Of a stretch of DNA of 64,000 nucleotides, positions 33,535-42,327 are shown in pieces. Below the pieces are notes generated by a model. That model ran no database searches, was not told the origin of the DNA, and was given only the letters and a program-made list of their open reading frames with translations. Location of the stretch: assembly GCF_007970185.1 (NCBI RefSeq), contig NZ_CP042431.1:7237342-7301341 (forward strand), written 5' to 3'. The position numbers were made by a program, and so were the translations under genes. Origin of the DNA: Pseudobacter ginsenosidimutans. GTDB lineage: Bacteria; Bacteroidota; Bacteroidia; Chitinophagales; Chitinophagaceae. Position 1 is the stretch's first letter. Each line of letters begins with the position of its first letter.

Positions 33535-36500
33535 TTATCGCATCAGCAAAAAGCTGCCTTTTCTTTCGATCAGTCCACAAGGGGCCATGCATTTGATGTA
33601 GTACACAAAGCTGCCGGTAGCCTGCGGCACACCGTTGATTGTACCATCCCAGCATTTGCTCACATCGGTAGTGTGGAAGATCCTTGCACCATAACGGTTG
33701 TAAATACTGAGACTGAAATCCGTCACCTTCTGCCAGTGCCGTACACCGAAGCAATCGTTCTTACCATCATTGTTCGGGGTGAAAGCATTGGGCACATTGT
33801 ATTCAGATGGAGTATAAGTTACAGTAATTCTGTCGGAGCCCTTACATCCATTTCCATCGGTGCCGGTCACCAGGTAAGTAGTGGTCCTGTCTGGCGTGGC
33901 AATGGGATTGGGACTATTGGCATTATCGAGGCCTCCGGCGGGCGTCCACTGGTAGCTCACACCACCACTTGCGCCCAACCTGGCGCTGTTGAATGCACAA
34001 TCGATATCGTTCGACTTCGCTGCCCTGATCCCCGGCAGCGGGAACATCGTCAACTCCGCAGGCTGTGAATAGAAATCAGTACCCGGCACAGTGAACTTAC
34101 AACGATAAAACCCTGAAGGTGTATTGGCCTTCGTTTGAAAACTGGCGGTACTGGCCTGTGAAAGATCCGACCAGCCGGTACTTCCATCCGCACTGTACTG
34201 CCATTGATAGGTCACAGGTGCAATGGAAGGTGTAACCGTTACAGCAGTATTGAAAGTGGCCCTTGCATCTGCGCAGATCATGCTACCGGATGGTTGTTCG
34301 TGGATGTTCAGCAAAATGGCTTCCACCGTGAGTTTACCCGGTACAAATGTAAAAGTGTAATTAGCTGAAGTTCCTCCGGCAATGGTTATCGGGTAATCGC
34401 CGGGCCAGCTGGTGGGCACTGCAAATGTACTGGCAACCGGAGCTGTTGTAAGCACAGATGGATCATCGGTGAAGGCAAAACCGGAGTAAGTCAAAGTAAG
34501 CGGAGGGTTGGCCACACCGTATTGCCGGGTCTTATCATCAGCGGTAACAGTAAGATCTTTGGGCGTGATGGTGAGGATATTGCTGTTGAATGTGATATTG
34601 TAATTCGGTCCTGCCGTGAGCGTATTCTGCAGTATCTGGTACATACCCGTGTTTTCACCGGGATCACGGTCAAGTGCACCTGTAAATACATCACCACCAA
34701 GCAGCGGTGTATTGACTGTATAGGTGAATGAAGGATCGCTATCGCCATAGATCTTTGTGAGTGATCCGGCATTAACTGTTATTTCCTTCGGTTGCACCGT
34801 AACTGTAAAACTGATATTGGTGGCGGGAAGATATACTGCATCCCCGGCCTGTGATACCGTGATGGTAGTGGAGCCTGCACCAATGATAGTGACCTGCCCG
34901 GTTGCATTCACATCCACTACGGCAGCATTACCGGAGGTATAAGTGGCCGCCAATCCTGATGAAGCACTGGCTGCTCCGTTGATCACCGGATCGCCATAGG
35001 TAACAGTAACTGTTCCTCCATTGGTCTGCGTTGCAAAATTCAATGTTTGCGCAAGCTGGTTCACCGTAAGCGTAGCGGCGTTGCTGGTTACCGATCCGCA
35101 GGCGGTTACCCGGCAACGGTATTGGTAACCATTCATGGCAACAGTGGCGCCCGTAATAGTAAGCGTGGCAGTATTCACCGTGCTGTACACACCGGTATTG
35201 GCGAGGTCAGCAAAGCCCCCGCCATCATCCACCTGCCATTGATACGTGAAAGGCCCGGAACCTGTATTGGTAACAGTGAAACTTGCGTTATCGAGATGTG
35301 AGATGGTGGCATCCGCAGGATCAGCGCTGATGGCAACCGGCGTTCCAACTGTAAGAACCGCGGGGTCGGAATTCACCGGATTACAACCGGTCCCTGCTGT
35401 TACAACGCATCGATAAACAAATCCATTGTTGGCAACCGGAACATTGGTGAGCGTCAGCGAATTGGTGGTAGCGCCGGCATACAAAGCGGAATTGGCGATA
35501 TCAACAAAACCGCTGCCATCATCTGCCTGCCATTGATAAGTTAGTGCATTGGTTGCCGTTATACCAAAACTGGTATTGTCAGTGGCGCAAATATTAACAG
35601 GTTGCGGTTGAGTATTGACGGTAATTACAGGACAAGGAATGAACTCATCCGCGCCGGGATCAGGCGTGGCGGCATTCCTGGCCTCTCCGTCGATATCTGT
35701 ACCGATACCTCCTATTGGTGTAGCCTTCCCATCGATGGCTGTATTCAGATCCCTGTTCAGGTGCAGATCATTCGCACCAACAAATACAGGTTGAATGTTC
35801 AATGAATTCGCATTGCCTCCCAGTGAAGTTTGCAATTGCGCCAGTGTATTGGTAATACTGGCATTGGTGCCGGTACTGCTCAGGTTGGTGCTGGTGCTGA
35901 AGTATACGTTGCGATCGATGGCGCTGAAAACGCCTGAACCGGCAGTTGACAGGTTGGAAATGGCCAGCCTGCTGTTGGCATTGCCCACCGTTTGCAGGTT
36001 GGCAAAAATATTATTGCGCAGGCCCAAAGCTCCCGCTGCTGTTACATTTTGGGTGACCAACAGACAGGATGCCCGGTGACCGCCGGCAAGAGTCTGATTC
36101 GTATTCAATACAACGGTATTGAAATTGATATTATACCCACCGCCACCATCGATCACTATCCCATTGCCGTTATCATTTGCATCATATCCATTGGAGCCAT
36201 AACCGGCAATATCCCAAACAAAATTGTTTTGCACTCTTACGTCTGCCGCATTAGTACTGGTCTGTAACAGAATGCCCGCTGCGCCATATCCGGCAGTGTT
36301 CGTATTTTTCAGGTTACTGATCTTATTATTGTTGATGATAGCACTGGACATGGCGCTGTACAGGAAAATGCCTGTTGGCAAATATGTTCCGCTGCTGGAA
36401 AGATTGCTGATCGTATTGCCGGTTATATCGATATTGCTATTAGTCACCCCGGGAGAAATATTGATACCGATAGGAGCATAAGAACTGGTACCGCTATAGC

Positions 36501-37356
36501 TCAATCCTGTTATTGTATTGTTGGTGATGGTGGCATTGGTGGTAGCAGTGGCCAGCCAGATGGCCCTGTCGAATTCAGCGCTGGTGCTTTCGAAATTGCC
36601 GATATAATTGTTCCGGATCACAAATCCGTTCACGCCTTGCCCGTATACTCCTACCAGACGGATAGCATCAGCTCCGCCGGAATTCATATAATTCCCGTCT
36701 ACCAACACATTACCATTGGCGGCAGCCACCACTGCATACACGTAAATCCCGATATAAGCTTTCCTGATACTGTTGTTCTGAAATGTGATATAATTGAAAT
36801 AGCCCGGACTTCCTACTACAGCGGCATCTCCAACCAATATAGCTGTGCTGTTATTACTACCGTTGACAACTATCGTATTCTTAACAATTACATCGTGAAT
36901 GGGCGTAGTGCCGGCTGATCCGATCTGCAGCACATTGGCAGAAACGGTACTCGTGTTGGTAATGGTCAGGTTCCTGGTAGTGCTGAAATTATTGGAACCA
37001 TTGATGGTTACGTTATTAGACCCATTCAATTTAATCACTGGACCGCTGTTGATATTACCGGAGACCACTGCGTTCACACCAATGCCGGGACCAATAAACA
37101 CATTGCTATAACTGGCGCCACCCGATCCGCTTGCATTCAGCGTGGCAGTAGCAGTTTCAGTGGTATTGCCTCCAATGGTGATTACAATAGCCCCCTGGTG
37201 CGTACCGGCATTCACTTCATCGAATGCCGCTTTCAGGGTAGCATAAGCAGCAGCGGTTGTTCCGCCGGTGGCAGAAACATCCACCTGGGCTTTCAGGGAG
37301 GGGATAAAAAACAAAATAGCTGTCAATACAAGTAGAGGGTGTAGCGTTCGGAACAT
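33535..37356 (-). CDS. T9SS-exported beta-helix and Ig/MBG-repeat adhesin-like protein
   Basis: A 1273-aa surface protein. After a signal peptide (ending SLKAQ) comes a long parallel beta-helix of Asn-rich turns (about residues 90-570, for example NNVTINGSNNFSTTRNLTITN). Then come two Ig-like units with TYQW and YRC motifs, a Big-type unit near residue 800 (TVTYGDPVINGAASASSG), two MBG repeats (KIYGDSDPSFTYTV, RQYGVANPPLTLTYSG) and another YQWQYS Ig unit. The end is the gliding-motility-type CTD: NVPNAFTPNNDGKNDCFGV ... LSIYNRYGARIF ... WDGTINGVPQATGSFVYYI. It should be secreted by the type IX system and attached to the surface. It is followed directly by the GH87-like gene. Confidence 0.85.
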   Translation of the reverse strand: MFRTLHPLLVLTAILFFIPSLKAQVDVSATGGTTAAAYATLKAAFDEVNAGTHQGAIVITIGGNTTETATATLNASGSGGASYSNVFIGPGIGVNAVVSGNINSGPVIKLNGSNNVTINGSNNFSTTRNLTITNTSTVSANVLQIGSAGTTPIHDVIVKNTIVVNGSNNSTAILVGDAAVVGSPGYFNYITFQNNSIRKAYIGIYVYAVVAAANGNVLVDGNYMNSGGADAIRLVGVYGQGVNGFVIRNNYIGNFESTSAEFDRAIWLATATTNATITNNTITGLSYSGTSSYAPIGINISPGVTNSNIDITGNTISNLSSSGTYLPTGIFLYSAMSSAIINNNKISNLKNTNTAGYGAAGILLQTSTNAADVRVQNNFVWDIAGYGSNGYDANDNGNGIVIDGGGGYNINFNTVVLNTNQTLAGGHRASCLLVTQNVTAAGALGLRNNIFANLQTVGNANSRLAISNLSTAGSGVFSAIDRNVYFSTSTNLSSTGTNASITNTLAQLQTSLGGNANSLNIQPVFVGANDLHLNRDLNTAIDGKATPIGGIGTDIDGEARNAATPDPGADEFIPCPVITVNTQPQPVNICATDNTSFGITATNALTYQWQADDGSGFVDIANSALYAGATTNSLTLTNVPVANNGFVYRCVVTAGTGCNPVNSDPAVLTVGTPVAISADPADATISHLDNASFTVTNTGSGPFTYQWQVDDGGGFADLANTGVYSTVNTATLTITGATVAMNGYQYRCRVTACGSVTSNAATLTVNQLAQTLNFATQTNGGTVTVTYGDPVINGAASASSGLAATYTSGNAAVVDVNATGQVTIIGAGSTTITVSQAGDAVYLPATNISFTVTVQPKEITVNAGSLTKIYGDSDPSFTYTVNTPLLGGDVFTGALDRDPGENTGMYQILQNTLTAGPNYNITFNSNILTITPKDLTVTADDKTRQYGVANPPLTLTYSGFAFTDDPSVLTTAPVASTFAVPTSWPGDYPITIAGGTSANYTFTFVPGKLTVEAILLNIHEQPSGSMICADARATFNTAVTVTPSIAPVTYQWQYSADGSTGWSDLSQASTASFQTKANTPSGFYRCKFTVPGTDFYSQPAELTMFPLPGIRAAKSNDIDCAFNSARLGASGGVSYQWTPAGGLDNANSPNPIATPDRTTTYLVTGTDGNGCKGSDRITVTYTPSEYNVPNAFTPNNDGKNDCFGVRHWQKVTDFSLSIYNRYGARIFHTTDVSKCWDGTINGVPQATGSFVYYIKCMAPCGLIERKGSFLLMR

Positions 37357-37490
37357 TCAGTTTGGGTTTGTCAGGTATTGAGATACGTATTCCGTAAAAA
37401 TAATCCTGATAACCAATAATCCAACAATTTATTGCTTTGATCCCCGGACAAAAATGCGGACAATTGGAAATTGTATGTAATTAACCAGAT

Positions 37491-37521
37491 TTTGTATATG
37501 AGCAGCATGGGTGTACCTTTG
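37491..37521 (+). promoter_or_regulatory. Bacteroidota-type promoter of the RluA-family gene
   Basis: TTTG at 37491-37494 and TACCTTTG at 37514-37521 are separated by 19 bases, a full match to TTTG-N19-TAnnTTTG. The ATG is at 37545. Confidence 0.7.
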
Positions 37522-37544
37522 CGGAAATTTGCCTATTTCCCGTT

Positions 37545-38615
37545 ATGACTACTCAACTCAACGAAGACGCACTGAACGAAATGGAAGAAAGCCAGGATGG
37601 CTCAGAAGAGCTGTACGAGCGCATGAGCCTGGTGATTGACCGTGGACAGGAGCCCATGCGCCTCGACAAGTTCCTCGTGGCCCGTATCGAGAACGCCTCC
37701 CGCAACAAAGTGCAGCAGGCCATCGAAAGCGGTCGTGTACTCATCAACGGTAAACAGGTGCAGAGCAACCACAAGATCAAACCAGGTGAAGAAATTGTAG
37801 TGTATTCCGATAAGGAAGTACAGGGAGAAGACATAGTGCCGGAACAAATGCCGCTCAGGATCGAATATGAAGATGATGATATCCTTATTATCAACAAACC
37901 TGTAGGTCTGGTTGTACACCCCGCCAGCGGCAACCCCAATGGCACCCTCATCAACGGGGTGGCATACCATCTTCTGCAACAGAATAAAGACCTCAATACC
38001 GATGAACTGCCCCGCTTCGGACTGGTTCACCGGATCGATAAGAATACTTCAGGCCTCATGGTGCTGGCCAAAACAGGCAAGGCCGCCAGCAGTCTCGCCA
38101 AACAATTCTTCGACCACAGCATCCACCGCCAATACGTAGCGCTGGTCTGGGGCGATGTAGCGGAAGACAGCGGCACGGTGAATGCCCATATCGGACGTCA
38201 CCAGCGTTTCCGCAAGATCTTTGATGCCTACCCTGACGGTGAATACGGCAAGGAAGCCATCACCCATTACAAAGTGCTCGAACGCATGGGCTACGTAACT
38301 ATGGTGCAATGCGAACTGGAGACAGGCCGCACCCACCAGATCCGTGTGCACATGAAACATATCGGCCATCCCCTCTTCAGCGATGAATTATACGGCGGCG
38401 ACCGCATCGTAAAAGGAACCGTATTCAGCAAATACAAACAGTTTGTAGATAACTGCTTCGCTATTTGCCCGCGTCATGCACTGCATGCAAAAACTATCGG
38501 CTTCGTACACCCGCGCACGCGCCAGCATATCCAGTTCGAAAGCGAGATCCCCTCCGATATGCAACAGCTTATCGACAAATGGAGGAATTATGTAAAAGTG
38601 AAAAATATTATCTAG
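37545..38615 (+). CDS. RluA/RluD-family 23S rRNA pseudouridine synthase
   Basis: The 356-aa protein has an N-terminal S4 RNA-binding domain (MRLDKFLVARIENASRNKVQQAIESGRVLINGKQV) followed by the pseudouridine synthase core. The catalytic Asp is in GLVHRIDKNTSGLMVLAK, and TGRTHQIRVHMKHIGHPLFSDELYGG is the RluA-family C-terminal block. RluD-like members modify helix 69 of 23S rRNA; the exact site is not shown by sequence alone. Its TAG stop overlaps the TAG of the convergent gene in the palindrome CTAG. Confidence 0.92.
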   Translation: MTTQLNEDALNEMEESQDGSEELYERMSLVIDRGQEPMRLDKFLVARIENASRNKVQQAIESGRVLINGKQVQSNHKIKPGEEIVVYSDKEVQGEDIVPEQMPLRIEYEDDDILIINKPVGLVVHPASGNPNGTLINGVAYHLLQQNKDLNTDELPRFGLVHRIDKNTSGLMVLAKTGKAASSLAKQFFDHSIHRQYVALVWGDVAEDSGTVNAHIGRHQRFRKIFDAYPDGEYGKEAITHYKVLERMGYVTMVQCELETGRTHQIRVHMKHIGHPLFSDELYGGDRIVKGTVFSKYKQFVDNCFAICPRHALHAKTIGFVHPRTRQHIQFESEIPSDMQQLIDKWRNYVKVKNII

Positions 38616-39571
38616 CGCCTGTTGAAATCGAACAGGGTGGCGGTAAATACGCCCTGTTCGCGCTTCTTGAAGATCACATTCCAGGAGCCGTTGTAGCGAA
38701 GCACTTTGGGAACCACCAGGTCTTCGAATTTCGTCATCTCCACTTCCATATGTACATCGAAGGAATAAACGCCCGCACCATAGCTTAGATCATAATTGCG
38801 GGCCACGATATCCCAGGTTTCGATATTGAACCAGGTGGTCATTTCATTGATCACGATATTGTCTTTCTCTGATCTTGTAAGATCCTCGCGGGGCGTTACT
38901 TTGAAGATATAACACATTTCGCCTTTGAACTGGTCCATATCGATGGAAAAATCATATCGCTCTGCAGCGCCTTCTTCAAAAATAGCGATCTTATTCCCGA
39001 TGAAGGGAATGCCGGGTATTTTCTTGCCGGGATTGAAGAACAGCATCTTCAATTGCTCCTTGTGCTTCTCGATGCCCGACTTGCCTTCCATGGTAAAACT
39101 GGTGCCTTTCACGATATTGCTCTCGCCACAGATAGTGTCTTTCGCAAAGAAAAGACCCGCATACATTTCAGCTGTGTAGTAATTGAAATTGTGTTTCTTA
39201 TCGAACATATCACCAGTGGATTGCTCACTCTCGGTGATCATCCAGCGGCAGCCATTACGGGTTTCCTGTTTTGTTTTACTGTTCAGTGTGGCTTTTACGT
39301 TACCAGACTTGTCCTGCATACGGATATCATTAAGCGCAGAATAGCCCAGTACTTTCAGATTGCGGAAAGCCTTGTAGAAACTGGTGTCTTCTTTGATACG
39401 ATCGATGAATGCAGGTACATTGAGATTGCTGCGCACTACCACTTCCTTGAGTGTGACGGCTTTTTTTCCGATCACCACGGGCAGGGTATCTCTTTTTCCA
39501 ACAGCAGTATCCTTCTGTGCAAAGGCCACAGAACTGATACAGAGTAAGGATATTATCGCCGGTAACTTCAT
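38612..39571 (-). CDS. Secreted hypothetical protein next to peptide deformylase
   Basis: A 319-aa exported protein (signal peptide ending SVAFAQ). Its first part, VTLKEVVVRSNLNVPAFIDRIKEDTSFYKAFRNLKVL, has a phrase typical of Bacteroidota proteins with carboxypeptidase-like (CarboxypepD_reg) plug domains, but no barrel follows. The rest is beta-rich, as in periplasmic lipocalin-like proteins (CYIFKVTPRED, MTTWFNIETWDIVARNYDL, WNVIFKKREQGVFTATLF). I do not recognise a named family. It starts 12 bases after the deformylase stop, so they form an operon. Confidence 0.7.
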   Translation of the reverse strand: MKLPAIISLLCISSVAFAQKDTAVGKRDTLPVVIGKKAVTLKEVVVRSNLNVPAFIDRIKEDTSFYKAFRNLKVLGYSALNDIRMQDKSGNVKATLNSKTKQETRNGCRWMITESEQSTGDMFDKKHNFNYYTAEMYAGLFFAKDTICGESNIVKGTSFTMEGKSGIEKHKEQLKMLFFNPGKKIPGIPFIGNKIAIFEEGAAERYDFSIDMDQFKGEMCYIFKVTPREDLTRSEKDNIVINEMTTWFNIETWDIVARNYDLSYGAGVYSFDVHMEVEMTKFEDLVVPKVLRYNGSWNVIFKKREQGVFTATLFDFNRR

Positions 39572-39583
39572 GCCTGAACGCCG

Positions 39584-40165
39584 TTACCTGGGGAATGTCA
39601 TTTTATAATCAACTCGTACTTTCCCTTTGGAAATATCGTCGAGCTTGCCTTTCAACATACGCTTCTTCAGTGGCTTCAGATAATCGATGAAGAGCTTTCC
39701 TTCGATATGATCATATTCGTGCAGGATCACGCGGGCGGTGATACCATTGAAGGTCTTTGTTTGAGGAACGAAATTTTCGTCTGTATATTCCAGTGTTACT
39801 TCAGCTGCACGATACACATCTTCACGGATCTTGGGGATGCTGAGGCAGCCTTCGTTATAAGCCCATTCTTCTCCATCGAGGGATTTGATATGTGCGTTGA
39901 TGAACACCTGCTTAATGCCGGGTGCATCGGGATGTTTCCTGTCGTCATCATCTGAATCCATGTTCTCGAAGATCTGTGCACTGTCAACAACAAACAAACG
40001 GATATCGCGGTTGATCTGCGGAGCGGCCAGCCCTACTCCATTGGATGCGTACATCGTTTCCCACATATCCTCTATCAGCTTCGCCAGGCCCGGGTAATCA
40101 GGGTTGATATCTTTTGCAACAGTCCTGAGAATGGGCGCGCCATAAGCAACAATTGGAAGAATCAT
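39584..40165 (-). CDS. def: Peptide deformylase
   Basis: It removes the formyl group from nascent protein N-termini. The 193-aa protein has all three motifs: GVGLAAPQI (motif 1), EGCLSIP (motif 2, metal-binding Cys) and LHEYDHIEGKLF (motif 3, HExxH form HEYDH). An acidic insertion of about 15 residues (MDSDDDDRKHPDAPG) sits between motif 1 and motif 2. The promoter is probably at 40206-40235. Confidence 0.95.
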   Translation of the reverse strand: MILPIVAYGAPILRTVAKDINPDYPGLAKLIEDMWETMYASNGVGLAAPQINRDIRLFVVDSAQIFENMDSDDDDRKHPDAPGIKQVFINAHIKSLDGEEWAYNEGCLSIPKIREDVYRAAEVTLEYTDENFVPQTKTFNGITARVILHEYDHIEGKLFIDYLKPLKKRMLKGKLDDISKGKVRVDYKMTFPR

Positions 40166-40205
40166 TTTATTACTTGCTTGATTACTTGATTATTAGTGAA
40201 TTCGG

Positions 40206-40235
40206 CAAATTTAATCCAAAAAACAGTAACAGCAA
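40206..40235 (-). promoter_or_regulatory. Bacteroidota-type promoter of def
   Basis: On the minus strand TTG (plus 40233-40235) is followed after 19 bases by TAAATTTG (plus 40206-40213), a full match to TTG-N19-TAnnTTTG, 40 bases before the def ATG. Confidence 0.55.
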
Positions 40236-40370
40236 GGGGCTGAGGGCCGGAGTGGATCGCCTCCCGGCGAGTGATCCGTGTTTGTTGGCCGCTGGCGAAC
40301 GCCGCGTCGCCGGAGGAACTAAATAAAAGTAACCCGCCAGGAGGCGAGTGACTGTACACAGCTTGTATAA
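40236..40370. repeat. GC-rich intergenic segment with short inverted repeats
   Basis: Between ruvX and def lies about 135 bases with short self-complementary clusters, such as CGCCTCCCGGCG near 40258 and GGCGAACGCCGCGTCGCC near 40302. GGCGAGTGA occurs twice (near 40266 and 40344). It encodes nothing that I can recognise and looks like a REP-type or mobile-element remnant. Confidence 0.3.
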
Positions 40371-40379
40371 ATTTGAAAA

Positions 40380-40793
40380 TCAGCTATTTTGTTGCATGTA
40401 TTCCTGCAACATGATGGTAGCGGCGATCTCATCCACCAGGGCTTTGTTCTGCCTTTCCTTCTTTTTCATGCCCATCTGCAGCATGGCCTGTTTGGCCATT
40501 TTGCTGGTGTAGCGTTCATCAACGGTCTTGACGGGGATCTGCGGGAATTCTTTGTGCAGCCGCTCGATGGCTTTCCGCACCAGCGGAGTGGCATGTGTAT
40601 CGGAATCATCCCAGTTGGTGGGCATTCCTATGAGGATCAGCTCCACAGGTTCCTTACTGAAATACTCCTTGAGATATTTGAATAACTGAGGTGTATCGAT
40701 AGTGGTAAGTCCTGTTGCCACGATCTGCAGCGGATCAGTAACGGCAAGGCCTGTACGCTTTCCACCATAATCTATTGCGATGATCCTAGGCAT
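40380..40793 (-). CDS. ruvX: Putative pre-16S rRNA nuclease / Holliday-junction resolvase-like RuvX (YqgF)
   Basis: The protein is 137 aa from the ATG at 40793 (the longer frame needs a non-ATG start inside the ubiA-like gene). It has the YqgF RNase-H-like fold: IIAIDYGGKRTGLAV, LILIGMPTNWDDSD and VDERYTSKMAKQAML with the conserved acids. It starts one base past the stop of the prenyltransferase gene, so it is translationally linked to it. Homologues mature the 16S rRNA 5' end. Confidence 0.92.
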   Translation of the reverse strand: MPRIIAIDYGGKRTGLAVTDPLQIVATGLTTIDTPQLFKYLKEYFSKEPVELILIGMPTNWDDSDTHATPLVRKAIERLHKEFPQIPVKTVDERYTSKMAKQAMLQMGMKKKERQNKALVDEIAATIMLQEYMQQNS

Positions 40794-40794
40794 A

Positions 40795-41691
40795 TCAGTG
40801 ACCGTGTAATGTTGGATTAACAATCAGATCAGCGATCACGAAAACCGCAAACACCACACTGGCAATGCCATTGGCCGTCATGAAAGCCAGGTTCACCCTT
40901 CGAAGGTCGTTTGGTTTTACAACGGAATGCTGATACAGCAGCATGCCTGCAAATACAACCACACCGATCCAGTAGAGCCAATGGAAATGTCCATACACTC
41001 CGGCGGCCACCACGCAGGCAGTGCTCACCAGGTGCAGCAGCTCCGAAACGCGGAGCGCTTTGGCCCCACCGAGCGCAGCAGGAATGGAATGTAATTTATT
41101 GGCCTTGTCGAATGCTTCATCCTGCAAAGCATAGATGATATCGAAACCACTTACCCAGCAAACCACTGCCACAGAGAAGAAGATGGGCAGCAGGGCGAAC
41201 TCACCTGTTACTGCCAGGTAAGCTCCGATGGGCGCCAGGCTGAGGCCGAGCCCGAGGATCAAATGACAAAGCGGAGTGAATCGTTTGGTATAACTATAGC
41301 CCAGCACCACCAGAAGTGCAATGGGAGAAAGATTGAAACAGATCTGATTGATGAATTTGGTGCAAATAATGAACAGGACGCTGCATACAATGGTGAACCA
41401 AAGCACACTGTCTGCTTTCAGTATTCCCGCCGGTATCTCACGGATAGCTGTTCTGGGATTGAGCTTATCGAATTTTGCATCCAGCCAGCGGTTGAAGGCC
41501 ATGGCCGCGCTGCGGGCAAACACCATGCAGAGTACAACCAGGATGAACAGTTTCCACACGGGAGCAGGCTCAGCCATATGATAATATTTTCGGGAATCAA
41601 ATCCCAGCACCAGGCCGATCATAGCAAAGGGCATCGCAAATATCGTATGCGAGAATTTTACGAGCGAGAGATACTTATTTACGGTTGTCAT
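40795..41691 (-). CDS. UbiA-family polyprenyltransferase (4-hydroxybenzoate type or MqnP)
   Basis: The 298-aa membrane protein has eight to nine hydrophobic segments and both prenyl-diphosphate motifs: NRWLDAKFD (NxxxDxxxD) and YALQDEAFDKANKLHSIP (DxxxD). The opening KYLSLVKFSHTIFAMPFAMIG is the usual one for the group annotated as putative 4-hydroxybenzoate polyprenyltransferase in Bacteroidota. Because these bacteria use menaquinone, a role in the futalosine route (MqnP) is plausible, but no other mqn gene is in the window. The ATG at 41691 lies 4 bases past the stop of the TrmH-family gene. Confidence 0.85.
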   Translation of the reverse strand: MTTVNKYLSLVKFSHTIFAMPFAMIGLVLGFDSRKYYHMAEPAPVWKLFILVVLCMVFARSAAMAFNRWLDAKFDKLNPRTAIREIPAGILKADSVLWFTIVCSVLFIICTKFINQICFNLSPIALLVVLGYSYTKRFTPLCHLILGLGLSLAPIGAYLAVTGEFALLPIFFSVAVVCWVSGFDIIYALQDEAFDKANKLHSIPAALGGAKALRVSELLHLVSTACVVAAGVYGHFHWLYWIGVVVFAGMLLYQHSVVKPNDLRRVNLAFMTANGIASVVFAVFVIADLIVNPTLHGH

Positions 41692-41695
41692 CTTT

Positions 41696-42232
41696 CTAAA
41701 ATAGTTTTTCGCGGTCACGCACCAGTTCCCAGAGTACAATTCCTGCGGCCACCGAAATATTGAGTGAATGTTTCATGCCCAGCTGCGGGATCTCGATACT
41801 GCCATCGCAGGCCTTCACCACACTGGCATCCACTCCTGTTACCTCATTTCCGAATACAACAGCCAGCGGCGCCTGATGATTGCATTTGAAGCGATGCAGC
41901 GGCACACTGTTCTCCACCTGCTCGATAGCCCAGATACCGTAACCTTCCTGCTTCAGTTGCTCCACAGCTTCCAGGGTTGATGGGAAATATTTCCAGGCAA
42001 CGGTTTCAGTAGCTCCCAGCGCCGTTTTATGGATATCGCGGTGCGGGGGCTGCGGCGTATAACCACAAAGATACACGGCCTGCAACAGAAAAGCATCGCA
42101 GGTACGGAACACACTGCCCACATTGTGCATACTGCGGATATTATCAAGCACCACCACTACAGGTACTTTATCACTCTGTTTGAATTCATCCACAGAGAGG
42201 CGGTTGAGCTCATCCATTTCCAGTTTACGCAT
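41696..42232 (-). CDS. TrmH/SpoU-family RNA methyltransferase
   Basis: The 178-aa protein shows the three SPOUT motifs: VVVLDNIRSMHNVGSVFRTCDAF (motif 1), VFGNEVTGVDASVVKACD (motif 2) and IPQLGMKHSLNISVAAGIVLWEL (motif 3). It should 2'-O-methylate a tRNA or rRNA nucleotide with SAM. The ATG at 42232 is used; a TTG at 42238 is possible. A TATCTTTG box (plus 42236-42243) is 3 bases before the ATG, so the message may be leaderless. It heads the operon with the prenyltransferase and ruvX and is divergent from mutS. Confidence 0.88.
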   Translation of the reverse strand: MRKLEMDELNRLSVDEFKQSDKVPVVVVLDNIRSMHNVGSVFRTCDAFLLQAVYLCGYTPQPPHRDIHKTALGATETVAWKYFPSTLEAVEQLKQEGYGIWAIEQVENSVPLHRFKCNHQAPLAVVFGNEVTGVDASVVKACDGSIEIPQLGMKHSLNISVAAGIVLWELVRDREKLF

Positions 42233-42235
42233 ACG

Positions 42236-42243
42236 CAAAGATA
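42236..42243 (-). promoter_or_regulatory. -7 box of the TrmH-family gene, three bases before the ATG
   Basis: Plus-strand CAAAGATA reads TATCTTTG on the minus strand. The nearest TTG equivalent (plus CAA 42258-42260) is 14 bases upstream, slightly short. Confidence 0.4.
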
Positions 42244-42293
42244 TTGGTTACCAGAAACAATCCACGTTTTCTCCACACCCCTGCCGCGGATTT

Positions 42294-42322
42294 TTTGGAG
42301 GGCGTCAAAGCCCTTATTTTTG
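42294..42322 (+). promoter_or_regulatory. Bacteroidota-type promoter of mutS giving a leaderless message
   Basis: TTTG at 42294-42297 and TATTTTTG at 42315-42322 are separated by 17 bases. The mutS ATG follows after 5 bases, so transcription should start at or next to the A of the start codon. Confidence 0.65.
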
Positions 42323-42327
42323 CCGCT

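Noticed and set aside
33535-37356. Repeated Asn-rich segments as a possible CRISPR or DNA repeat array
   Set aside because: The repetition is at protein level (beta-helix turns and Ig/MBG modules). DNA copies are not identical and there are no spacers.
42244-42327. MutS start at 42244
   Set aside because: The extra 28 residues are unlike MutS and cover the promoter boxes at 42294-42322. The ATG at 42328 is used.
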